Positions 1 through 5,548 of a stretch of DNA of 6,599 nt are shown piece by piece. Both the position numbers and the translations under genes were made by a program. Below the pieces are notes generated by a model that saw only the letters and a list, made by a program, of their open reading frames with translations, ran no database searches and was not told the DNA's origin. Source of the DNA: Planctomycetota bacterium (lineage in GTDB: Bacteria > Planctomycetota > Brocadiia > Brocadiales > Bathyanammoxibiaceae); contig JAUVQR010000084.1 of the NCBI GenBank assembly GCA_030598065.1, forward strand, positions 1 to 6,599, in the 5' to 3' direction. The first letter of the stretch is position 1. Every line of letters begins with the position of its first letter.

Positions 1-230
1 GGGTATAAACGCGCACTCTCTCGATACTGCAGCTCGTGGGCGTACAGGTCCGTATATAACCCGCAATCTCTTGGCCGGCTGGATACGTCGCAGGGAAGGG
101 CAATCGGCCTCCCCGCCTTTCCATTAAAAAGGCATGACGGCCGTGGAGGTTCCGGCTGAACGGCGTACAAAAATATTATTGATAAAGCTATTGAAATGAG
201 ATAAATTGCAATATTGTGAACCTGCGCCTG
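1..230. other. Upstream region without a supported gene
   Basis: I find no gene I can support here. Several short frames enter from the left edge, but none has recognisable protein features. The first 62 bases form an imperfect inverted repeat: bases 1-11 pair with 51-62, with one bulge and one mismatch. A smaller hairpin has arms GCCTTT (115-120) and AAAGGC (128-133). From about 168 the DNA turns AT-rich, as expected for a promoter region ahead of the por operon. The first part could be the end of an upstream gene or a structured RNA, but the sequence does not decide this. Confidence 0.4.
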
Positions 231-260
231 GTGACACCGTATGTTTACAATCCATATATT
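231..260 (+). promoter_or_regulatory. Putative sigma-70-type promoter of the por operon
   Basis: GTGACA at 231-236 matches the -35 consensus at 5 of 6 bases, and TATATT at 255-260 matches the -10 consensus at 5 of 6, with an 18-base spacer. This predicts transcription starting near 267 and a leader of about 40 bases before the porC ATG. A second -10-like hexamer, TATTAT (257-262), overlaps it. The site is inferred from sequence only. The organism's sigma-factor preferences are unknown, and AT-rich DNA yields such matches by chance. Confidence 0.4.
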
Positions 261-305
261 ATATCTGGTTCGCCATGCTGTGCGTACAATCCTGGAGGTG
301 GGTAG

Positions 306-851
306 ATGATAGAGATTAGGCTTCACGGTCGTGGCGGTCAAGGCGTTGTGACCTCCGGTGAGCTTATCGGTTTTGCTGCTTTCAGTGACGGTAAGTATTC
401 TCAAGCCATGCCTGCGTTCGGGTCCGAGCGGACAGGGTCACCCGTTGTTACATACATAAGGATAAACGACAAGCCCATCCGCGTAAGGGTGCCGATATAT
501 AATCCTGACTACATAATTATTCAAGACGCGACGCTGCTGGACACCGTACCCGTGCTGGACGGTCTCAAGCCGGACGGTCTGGTCATAGTAAACACAAAAA
601 AGTCTCCCGCGGAACTCGGTTTGAACGTGAACTCTAGGATAAGAACGGTCCCGGCCACCGAGCTTGCCGTTGAGACCCTCGGACTGCCGATAGTAAACAC
701 CACCATTCTGGGCATATTTGCGGCGGTCAGCGGAGAAATCAGTATTGAAGGCATTCGCAAGGCGATAGAGCACAGGTTCCCCAGCGAACTGGCAAAGAAG
801 AATCTTGCGGCGGCCCAGAAGGGGTTTGATTTTGCGAAGGAGAGAGAGTAA
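306..851 (+). CDS. porC: Pyruvate (2-oxoacid):ferredoxin oxidoreductase, gamma subunit
   Basis: Gamma subunit of a cytoplasmic four-subunit 2-oxoacid:ferredoxin oxidoreductase, which oxidatively decarboxylates pyruvate with CoA to acetyl-CoA, CO2 and reduced ferredoxin, or runs the reverse. The 181-residue length is normal for the family. The N-terminus has the characteristic beta-strand and glycine-rich loop GRGGQG (residues 8-13), followed by a stretch with AMPAFGSERTGSPV, a hallmark of the gamma domain. The ATG is preceded by a strong Shine-Dalgarno GGAGGTG (294-300) with a 5-base gap. Its TAA stop shares one base with the porD ATG, implying translational coupling. It is the first gene of a porCDAB operon. 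Family membership is secure. Pyruvate rather than 2-oxoisovalerate or 2-oxoglutarate as the substrate is inferred from the operon and the beta-subunit motifs. Some annotations call this subunit porG. Confidence 0.93.
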   Translation: MIEIRLHGRGGQGVVTSGELIGFAAFSDGKYSQAMPAFGSERTGSPVVTYIRINDKPIRVRVPIYNPDYIIIQDATLLDTVPVLDGLKPDGLVIVNTKKSPAELGLNVNSRIRTVPATELAVETLGLPIVNTTILGIFAAVSGEISIEGIRKAIEHRFPSELAKKNLAAAQKGFDFAKERE

Positions 852-1111
852 TGAAGATTATCCTTGGCGGGATTCTCCCGGCAGGCACCAGCGTAAAGAA
901 CCATACGGGTTCATGGAGGAATTTTAGGCCCGTATACCTGCAAAAGACATGTATAGACTGCAAGATGTGCGCCACGGTCTGCCCCGAAGGCTGCGTATTC
1001 CGCATATCAGAGAAGAAATTCGATTTCAACCCGGACTACTGTAAGGGATGCGGCATGTGCGCCGAGGAGTGCCCGGTGGACGACATAGAGATGGTTATAG
1101 AGGAGAAATAG
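851..1111 (+). CDS. porD: Pyruvate:ferredoxin oxidoreductase, delta subunit (2x[4Fe-4S] ferredoxin-like)
   Basis: Small iron-sulfur subunit that relays electrons from the alpha/beta active site to external ferredoxin. The 86-residue protein has two classical CxxCxxCxxxCP motifs: C34, C37, C40, C44 followed by P45, and C64, C67, C70, C74 followed by P75. Together they should bind two [4Fe-4S] clusters. The first motif is followed by an extra cysteine, C48. The 30-residue N-terminal extension with HTGSWRNFRPVY is typical of PorD/VorD and separates it from free ferredoxins. A good AAGGAG (837-842) lies 8 bases before the ATG, which overlaps the porC stop by one base. Only 2 bases separate its TAG stop from the porA start. 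Confidence 0.94.
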   Translation: MKIILGGILPAGTSVKNHTGSWRNFRPVYLQKTCIDCKMCATVCPEGCVFRISEKKFDFNPDYCKGCGMCAEECPVDDIEMVIEEK

Positions 1112-1116
1112 AGGTG
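1101..1116 (+). promoter_or_regulatory. Shine-Dalgarno and GTG start that fix the porA N-terminus
   Basis: AGGAG at 1101-1105, inside the last codons of porD, is 8 bases upstream of a GTG at 1114. The same frame is open further upstream from an ATG at 1048, but that stretch lies wholly inside porD, and its translation (arginine- and glycine-rich) resembles no alpha subunit. Family similarity begins right after the GTG, with ARTFTEGSKAVAE. The GTG at 1114 is therefore the likely start. Confidence 0.8.
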
Positions 1117-2286
1117 GCAAGAACGTTTACCGAAGGCTCGAAGGCGGTTGCGGAGACCGTTAGGGTCTCCAGACCCCACGTAATCTCTGCCTACCCGATA
1201 ACGCCTCAGACACACATCGTTGAAGAGCTCTCGAGCATGGTTGCCAACGGACTCCTCAAGGCGGAGTTCGTAAACGTGGAGAGCGAGTTCGCCGCGGCGT
1301 CGGTCGTACTGGGTGCGAGCGCGACAGGAGCGCGCACCTATACCGCGACCACCTCCCAGGGGATGTTGCTGATGACCGAGGTGCTTTTCAACATATCCGG
1401 CATGAGACTGCCGGTGGTGCTTACCTGCGCGAACCGGGCCATATCGTCACCTATAAATATATGGAATGACCAGCAGGATTCTATCTCGGTCAGAGACGCC
1501 GGGTGGATACAGCTGTACGCCGAGGACATACAGGAGGCCAGCGACCTGCACCTTCAGGCCTTCAGGATAGCGGAACACCCGGACGTCGTCCTGCCCGTCA
1601 TGGTCTGCATGGACGGCTTTGTACTGACGCACGCCTATGAACCCGTGGACCTGATTACCCAGGAAGAGGCGGACGAGTTTCTCCCGCCGTTCAAGCCGGA
1701 GCACTATCTGACACCGAAGAACCCGCTGACGTACGGCGCCATGCTGGGCCCGGAGGCCTACATGGAGGCGCGCTACCAGCTGGAGAGGGCCCTCACAGAC
1801 TCTGCCTCTGTGATTGAAGACGTTACCCTGGAATTTAAGAAGAAGATTGGCAGGTTTCAAGGGGTCTTCGTGGACGGCTATAAGACGGACGACGCGGAGA
1901 TAATCCTGGTTGCAATGGGTTCAATAATCAGCACCATAAAAGAGGCCGTAGATAACCTCAGGGAAGAGGGACACAAGGTTGGGGTACTCAAGGTGAGGAT
2001 GTTCCGTCCATTTCCCAAGGAAGAGATATACGACGCCCTGAAAGGGGCCAGGGACGTCCTGGTGATGGACAGGGCCTTTTCGCCCGGCTCCGGTGGCGTA
2101 CTGGCTACCGAGGTGAAGGCCGCCTTCTACGGCAGGGAGGCCGTGCCCAATATCAAGGGACACATCATCGGTCTTGGCGGCAGAGACGTAAACATAGACA
2201 CCATACTGAACGTCGTAAAAGACAGGGCGGCGGTCGGCGCAGAAACAGGAGACAAGTTTGTCGACCTGAAAGAAGCCCTGCTCTAG
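1114..2286 (+). CDS. porA: Pyruvate:ferredoxin oxidoreductase, alpha subunit
   Basis: Alpha subunit of the 2-oxoacid oxidoreductase. With beta it forms the thiamine diphosphate active site, contributing the pyrimidine-binding (PYR) domain. The protein is 390 residues from a GTG start, normal for the family. The N-terminal motif YPITPQT (residues 27-33) is the substrate/TPP signature, usually YPITPST in relatives. It is followed by the EFVNVESEFAAASVVLGASATGARTYTATTSQG region that surrounds the active-site glutamate. From about residue 265 a transketolase-C-like domain follows, including ILVAMGS, VRMFRPFP and VMDRAFSPGSGG. The gene sits between porD (2-base gap) and porB (12-base gap). A longer start at 1048 is possible on paper but overlaps porD without family similarity. 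Confidence 0.93.
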   Translation: MARTFTEGSKAVAETVRVSRPHVISAYPITPQTHIVEELSSMVANGLLKAEFVNVESEFAAASVVLGASATGARTYTATTSQGMLLMTEVLFNISGMRLPVVLTCANRAISSPINIWNDQQDSISVRDAGWIQLYAEDIQEASDLHLQAFRIAEHPDVVLPVMVCMDGFVLTHAYEPVDLITQEEADEFLPPFKPEHYLTPKNPLTYGAMLGPEAYMEARYQLERALTDSASVIEDVTLEFKKKIGRFQGVFVDGYKTDDAEIILVAMGSIISTIKEAVDNLREEGHKVGVLKVRMFRPFPKEEIYDALKGARDVLVMDRAFSPGSGGVLATEVKAAFYGREAVPNIKGHIIGLGGRDVNIDTILNVVKDRAAVGAETGDKFVDLKEALL

Positions 2287-2301
2287 GAGGATATATCCAT
2301 G
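2285..2301 (+). promoter_or_regulatory. Ribosome-binding site of porB overlapping the porA stop
   Basis: A full AGGAGG (2285-2290) overlaps the TAG stop of porA (2284-2286) and lies 8 bases before the porB ATG (2299). The arrangement suggests ribosomes finishing porA can reinitiate on porB, helping keep the subunits at equal levels. Confidence 0.75.
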
Positions 2302-3213
2302 GAAAAGCATCTGTTGTTGCCCGGACATACCGCTTGCTCAGGTTGCGGAGAGGCCATGGGTGCAAGGCTGGTGCTTGATGCCGCCGGTCCTAATATAATC
2401 ACGACGGATGCCACCGGCTGTCTGGAGGTCTTTACGACACGCTGGCCGCAATCCGCCTGGGGTGTGCCGTTCATACACTCCCTCTTCGAGAACTCCGCCG
2501 CCGTCGCCTCCGGCATAGAGTCGGCGCTAAAGGCGCTTGGCAGGGAGAACGAGGCGAAGGTAATCGCACAGGGTGGAGACGGAGGCACGGCCGACATCGG
2601 GCTGCAATGTCTCAGCGGCATGCTTGAACGTGGACACGACGTGCTCTATGTCTGCTACGATAACGAGGCGTACATGAACACCGGCGTTCAGAGAAGCGGT
2701 CTGACGCCGTTTAACTGCGATACCCGTACCAGCCCGTCAGGGAAGGCGTCTTGGGGCAACCCCTTGCGTAAAAAGGACATGCCGACCATAGCAGCCGCGC
2801 ACGGCGCACCATACGTGGCCACGGCCTCTATCGCGTACCACAAGGACATTGAGAGGAAGGTAAAGAAGGCGCTGGAGATAAAGGGCCCCAAATATCTGCA
2901 GATTCACGTCCCCTGCCCTCCCGGCTGGAAGAGCGACCCAGCCATGACCGTGAAGGTGGCGAAGCTGGCGGTCGAAACTGGGCTGTACCCCATATTCGAG
3001 ATGGAGAACGGCGTTGTAACGAAGGTCAGAAGGTTCAAGAACATGAAGCCGGTCTCCGAGTATCTTAAGATACAGGGTCGTTTCAAACATCTGTTTAAGA
3101 AGCCCGGCGGAGAGGAAGAGATAAAGAAGATACAGCAGATAGCCGACGAGAATATTGCGAAGTATGGTCTGAAGAGCGAAAGCCAGGTGACGGCCACCAC
3201 GGCCGCCCGGTAG
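2299..3213 (+). CDS. porB: Pyruvate:ferredoxin oxidoreductase, beta subunit (TPP-binding)
   Basis: Beta subunit, which binds the thiamine diphosphate/Mg2+ cofactor and, in characterised enzymes, a proximal [4Fe-4S] cluster. The 304-residue protein has HTACSGCGEAMGARL near its start and four cysteines placed as in the family: C13, C16, C41 and C206, the last within HVPCPPGW. The TPP motif begins at GDGG (93-96) and ends at DNEAYMNTG (121-129), the usual spacing. The HVPCPPGW segment resembles the PCPxGW of pyruvate-specific enzymes and supports pyruvate as substrate, although 2-oxoisovalerate oxidoreductases are close relatives. The C-terminal 70 residues are lysine-rich and end in a loosely conserved tail. 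It is the last gene of the operon, and the next gene downstream is convergent. Confidence 0.94.
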   Translation: MEKHLLLPGHTACSGCGEAMGARLVLDAAGPNIITTDATGCLEVFTTRWPQSAWGVPFIHSLFENSAAVASGIESALKALGRENEAKVIAQGGDGGTADIGLQCLSGMLERGHDVLYVCYDNEAYMNTGVQRSGLTPFNCDTRTSPSGKASWGNPLRKKDMPTIAAAHGAPYVATASIAYHKDIERKVKKALEIKGPKYLQIHVPCPPGWKSDPAMTVKVAKLAVETGLYPIFEMENGVVTKVRRFKNMKPVSEYLKIQGRFKHLFKKPGGEEEIKKIQQIADENIAKYGLKSESQVTATTAAR

Positions 3214-3296
3214 GTAGGAAATAACAGCAGACTTATCCCTCCCCTCGTAATCACAGGTATTAATTATAGTATGCGTCTCGACGCACAGCACCATAG

Positions 3297-3372
3297 TTGT
3301 CATTGCGAGGGGTGTAGCCCCGAGCAATCCCCGCATATTCGTGAGATTGCCGCGCTTTGCTCGCAATGACAA
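3297..3372. repeat. REP/MITE-like palindromic repeat with 13-base perfect termini
   Basis: TTGTCATTGCGAG (3297-3309) and CTCGCAATGACAA (3360-3372) are perfect inverted repeats. Inside them GCAATC (3324-3329) pairs with GATTGC (3345-3350), and GGGG (3309-3312) pairs with CCCC (3318-3321), so the element can fold as a branched structure. From memory, the GTCATTGCGAGG...GCAATGAC form resembles a dispersed intergenic repeat common in several environmental bacterial lineages. No flanking target-site duplication is visible. Confidence 0.8.
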
Positions 3373-3381
3373 AACAGACGC

Positions 3382-3460
3382 AATCAACGAGGATAAACCT
3401 CGTTGTCTACCCCAACCCTCAAATGTCTTCGGTAGACAACGACCTTTAGGGTCGTTGATT
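3382..3460. repeat. Nested palindromic element (cruciform-type)
   Basis: Outer arms AATCAACGA (3382-3390) and TCGTTGATT (3452-3460) match perfectly. Inner arms TCGTTGTCTACC (3400-3411) and GGTAGACAACGA (3431-3442) form a 12-base perfect inverted repeat. Each side also has a small hairpin: AACGAGG (3386-3392) with CCTCGTT (3398-3404), and CAACGACC (3437-3444) with GGTCGTTG (3450-3457). The same CAACGA core thus appears four times in alternating orientation, allowing mutually exclusive folds. Confidence 0.8.
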
Positions 3461-3476
3461 TCATGTAAGGCTGTAA

Positions 3477-3512
3477 GGTGCGTTTTCTTGATGCACCACA
3501 TTATGCTGTGGT
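3477..3512. repeat. Small palindromic element with two overlapping hairpins
   Basis: GGTGC (3477-3481) pairs with GCACC (3493-3497), and ACCACA (3495-3500) pairs with TGTGGT (3507-3512). The two stems share bases 3495-3497, so only one can form at a time. The short arms make chance a real possibility. It is listed because it directly follows two clearer palindromes. Confidence 0.4.
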
Positions 3513-3607
3513 TGTTCGATTCATTGGGATACGTATGTGTGCCCCACAGATGGAGCGACTACGAGTGGCGAGTGGCAATTTCTATGGTATGTCCAGCCGA
3601 GCCGTTC

Positions 3608-4252
3608 CTACGACACAAAGGGGTTGTTGTCCTTCTCTTCTTCGATGGTGGTGACGTCGTCGTGGCCGGGGTAAACCACCGTCTTCCCGTCAAGTACAAA
3701 GAGTTTTTCCCGTATTGACCTGATAAGCGCGTCTTGGTCGCCCCCGGGAAAGTCGGACCGGCCTACTCCCATATGAAACAGCGTGTCGCCTGAGAAAAGG
3801 ACCGGGGGTTCGTTATCCGCAGAAGGCCTGTGGAGCAGGCAGATGCCGCCCGGCGTGTGGCCGGGGGTGTGGATTACCTCGAACTCCAGGCCGTCTATCC
3901 CCACTTTGTCGCCTTCCTTCAGCACTATATCGGCGGGCGGGGATTTTAGAAGGAAACCGCCGAGGAACGAGAGGTTTTTTTTGGGCTGCGTCAGGCACTC
4001 CACGTCATCCTTATGGATGGCAAGTCTGACGTCGGGGAATTTTTCCTTAATCTCTTTATTTGCACCGATGTGGTCGCCGTGGCCGTGGGTGTTTATTATA
4101 AGTCTGGGGACCAGGTTATTTTTCTCTATCAAGGCCACGATGGCCTCGTGCGTCCCGCCGGGGTCTATGATTATGGCCTCGTTTGTCTCTTCATTTGCGA
4201 CGACGTAACAACAGGCCCCCAGCGGTCCGACGTTTAATTTATGTATCTTCAC
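3608..4252 (-). CDS. Metallo-beta-lactamase-fold hydrolase, glyoxalase II (hydroxyacylglutathione hydrolase) type
   Basis: Cytoplasmic dinuclear-metal hydrolase of the metallo-beta-lactamase superfamily, closest in layout to bacterial glyoxalase-II-like proteins that cleave thioesters such as S-lactoylglutathione. The 214 residues contain the metal site in order: THGHGDH (H56, H58, D60, H61), HTPGHTPG (H132), SGDTLF (D156) and YPGHDD (H197). They are followed by GRSDFPGGD and the family-typical C-terminal TTIEEEKDNNPFV. The N-terminus (LNVGPLGACCYVV) matches the usual start of the family, supporting the GTG start. That GTG immediately follows the TAG stop of the NDK-like gene with no spacing and no clear Shine-Dalgarno, so translation probably depends on coupling. 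The actual substrate is unknown: glutathione may be absent in this organism, and other thiols or persulfides are possible. Confidence 0.88.
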   Translation of the reverse strand: MKIHKLNVGPLGACCYVVANEETNEAIIIDPGGTHEAIVALIEKNNLVPRLIINTHGHGDHIGANKEIKEKFPDVRLAIHKDDVECLTQPKKNLSFLGGFLLKSPPADIVLKEGDKVGIDGLEFEVIHTPGHTPGGICLLHRPSADNEPPVLFSGDTLFHMGVGRSDFPGGDQDALIRSIREKLFVLDGKTVVYPGHDDVTTIEEEKDNNPFVS

Positions 4253-5434
4253 CTAAAGCTTGCCCGCCAGATACGCCTCTATCAGGTCTGTTCCTTCCCA
4301 CTTGCTGTCGTCGTCCCAGAAGCCGACCAGCTTGCGCTCTCTTTCAGCGTTTTCCGGCGAGTCGGACGCATGAGCCGCGTTCCTCATCAGGTCATAGCCG
4401 TATATGCTCCTGACCGTGGCGGCGGCGGCCTTTCGCGGGTCGGTAACGCCCAGAATCGTCCGTATCTTCTTTGTCGCGTTTACGCCGCAGTAGAGAAGCG
4501 CAAGGCATTTTGCCGTACCGGGCCTCTCTTTGTCCTTCGGGTCTGTAATAGTGGAGGGGTCTGTCCCGGTCATGTACTCAACTATGTGGTCGAACTCATA
4601 CTGGGCATTCACGTCCTTTAAGTCATCGGCCAGCTTGTCCAGCAATTTGTCATCCACGGTAAAGCTGAAGGTGTAGTCGAGCGTTTTTTTCAGCTTTGCG
4701 GCCACGTTTGCTTTAAGTTTCTCCCGCAACATCTCTTTTACCGGCATGTAAAACGTCTCTGCCCGTGCCACGTCCATGCGCAACACCTTTGCGCCTACGA
4801 TAATGAGCCCTGTGCGCGAGAATATGTCTATGATATTACCGGGGCGGGAACTGTGTCTAAGGAAATTCTCCGGTTTTATGATTACGAGCGTTGTTTCGCT
4901 TTTTTCACATTCCGGGAACTTGCAGACCTTCTCCAGGACACCGCCGTCGGACTGCGCGTACTCGGCAAGCAGCGCAAGCCGTTTCTTATTTGTCGGCTCG
5001 TCTGTGGAGGTAAGCACCGCGGGTTCAAAATATTCTACCTCCCCGTCTTTTCCCTCAAGGTAGTCCCCGAAGGTGCCCCGAACGGTATCTCCCCTTATAT
5101 GGTCAACCGACCCGACCACGTCATTTTTCAATGTATTTATGGCGTTAGGGCCCTGAAAGAGCAGAAGCATGGTGCGGTTGAGTATTCCGTAACGGTTGTC
5201 CCTGCGAAAGTAATCGTTGATATACCTTGTAAAGGCCCTTTTCAGAGGTGGTTCCATATCCTGGGTCTCGACGGTGGCGCAGTACTTGTCTACAAATTCA
5301 TTGCTCGGCAAGTACATCCTGGCCCCGACAAGCTCCAGTTCGCCCAGGGAGAGGAGGCGCCCGATAATTCCACCTGTCCTGCTCTTTACAAGACTGTATG
5401 GAGTTATCAGCACATAGGCGAGTTCGTCTTTCAC
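4253..5434 (-). CDS. ndk: Nucleoside-diphosphate-kinase-like protein with two NDK domains (first degenerate)
   Basis: At 393 residues this is over twice the length of a classical NDK (about 140-150), an enzyme that passes gamma-phosphates between NTPs and NDPs through a phosphohistidine. Residues 4-160 form a first NDK-like fold (YVLITPYSLVKSR; LLLFQGPNAINTLKNDVVG; GDTVRGTFGDY), but the usual IKP lysine is a threonine (T11) and the active-site histidine segment reads PAVLTSTDEP. Residues 180-375 form a second fold with IIKP (K187), LLYCGVNA, LGVTDP, TVRSIYG (R342) and an intact active site NAAHASDSPENAERE, where H355 is the expected phosphohistidine. Two insertions interrupt this second domain, at about 231-278 and 294-309. 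The GTG start is supported by AGGA (5442-5445) 7 bases upstream and by NDK similarity beginning at once. The gene follows dnaE after 114 bases and directly abuts the hydrolase gene. The NDK fold is clear, but catalytic activity and substrate are inferred. Confidence 0.78.
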   Translation of the reverse strand: MKDELAYVLITPYSLVKSRTGGIIGRLLSLGELELVGARMYLPSNEFVDKYCATVETQDMEPPLKRAFTRYINDYFRRDNRYGILNRTMLLLFQGPNAINTLKNDVVGSVDHIRGDTVRGTFGDYLEGKDGEVEYFEPAVLTSTDEPTNKKRLALLAEYAQSDGGVLEKVCKFPECEKSETTLVIIKPENFLRHSSRPGNIIDIFSRTGLIIVGAKVLRMDVARAETFYMPVKEMLREKLKANVAAKLKKTLDYTFSFTVDDKLLDKLADDLKDVNAQYEFDHIVEYMTGTDPSTITDPKDKERPGTAKCLALLYCGVNATKKIRTILGVTDPRKAAAATVRSIYGYDLMRNAAHASDSPENAERERKLVGFWDDDSKWEGTDLIEAYLAGKL

Positions 5435-5469
5435 CGCAGTTTCCTGTAATTATTAAAGGTTCATACAGA

Positions 5470-5499
5470 ATAATAAAATGGAATCCTGTAACGATGCAA
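5470..5499 (-). promoter_or_regulatory. Possible promoter for the NDK-hydrolase gene pair
   Basis: On the minus strand TTGCAT (5494-5499) lies 18 bases upstream of TATTAT (5470-5475), the latter matching the -10 consensus at 5 of 6 bases. It falls in the AT-rich 114-base gap between dnaE and the NDK-like gene, about 36 bases before its GTG. The -35 match is weak (3 of 6), so read-through from dnaE remains possible. Confidence 0.3.
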
Positions 5500-5548
5500 T
5501 TCTAACACAGTCAAGAGGGTGCATCAACTGCTTATAAAAATGACGGGT

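Larger units (their letters stand above)
3214..3607. other. Convergent intergenic region with a palindrome cluster
   Basis: This 394-base stretch lies between the 3' ends of porB (+) and the metallo-hydrolase gene (-). It has no supported gene: an open frame from 3341 merely reads through the repeats and the end of the opposing gene. It holds three distinct palindromic elements at 3297-3372, 3382-3460 and 3477-3512. The last roughly 95 bases show nothing recognisable. The elements may end transcription from both sides, but no classical hairpin followed by a T-run is seen. Confidence 0.7.

Noticed and set aside
1..159. Open frames entering at the left edge (+ strand to stops near 128 and 159; - strand from an ATG at 125 running out leftward)
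   Set aside because: Three frames are open at once in a short GC-rich stretch. The translations are strongly basic or featureless, no ribosome-binding site is seen for the minus-strand ATG, and nothing favours one frame.
1048..1113. Longer porA start at the ATG at 1048
   Set aside because: The extra 22 residues overlap porD entirely and show no alpha-subunit similarity. The GTG at 1114 has a well-spaced ribosome-binding site.
3341..3718. Open frame of 125 codons on the + strand in the convergent intergenic region
   Set aside because: It reads through two palindromic repeats and into the 3' end of the opposing hydrolase gene, has no ribosome-binding site, and its translation looks like no protein family.
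4853..5449. Long + strand open frame opposite the NDK-like gene
   Set aside because: It is the antisense shadow of a gene with clear NDK motifs, with no recognisable domain or ribosome-binding site of its own.
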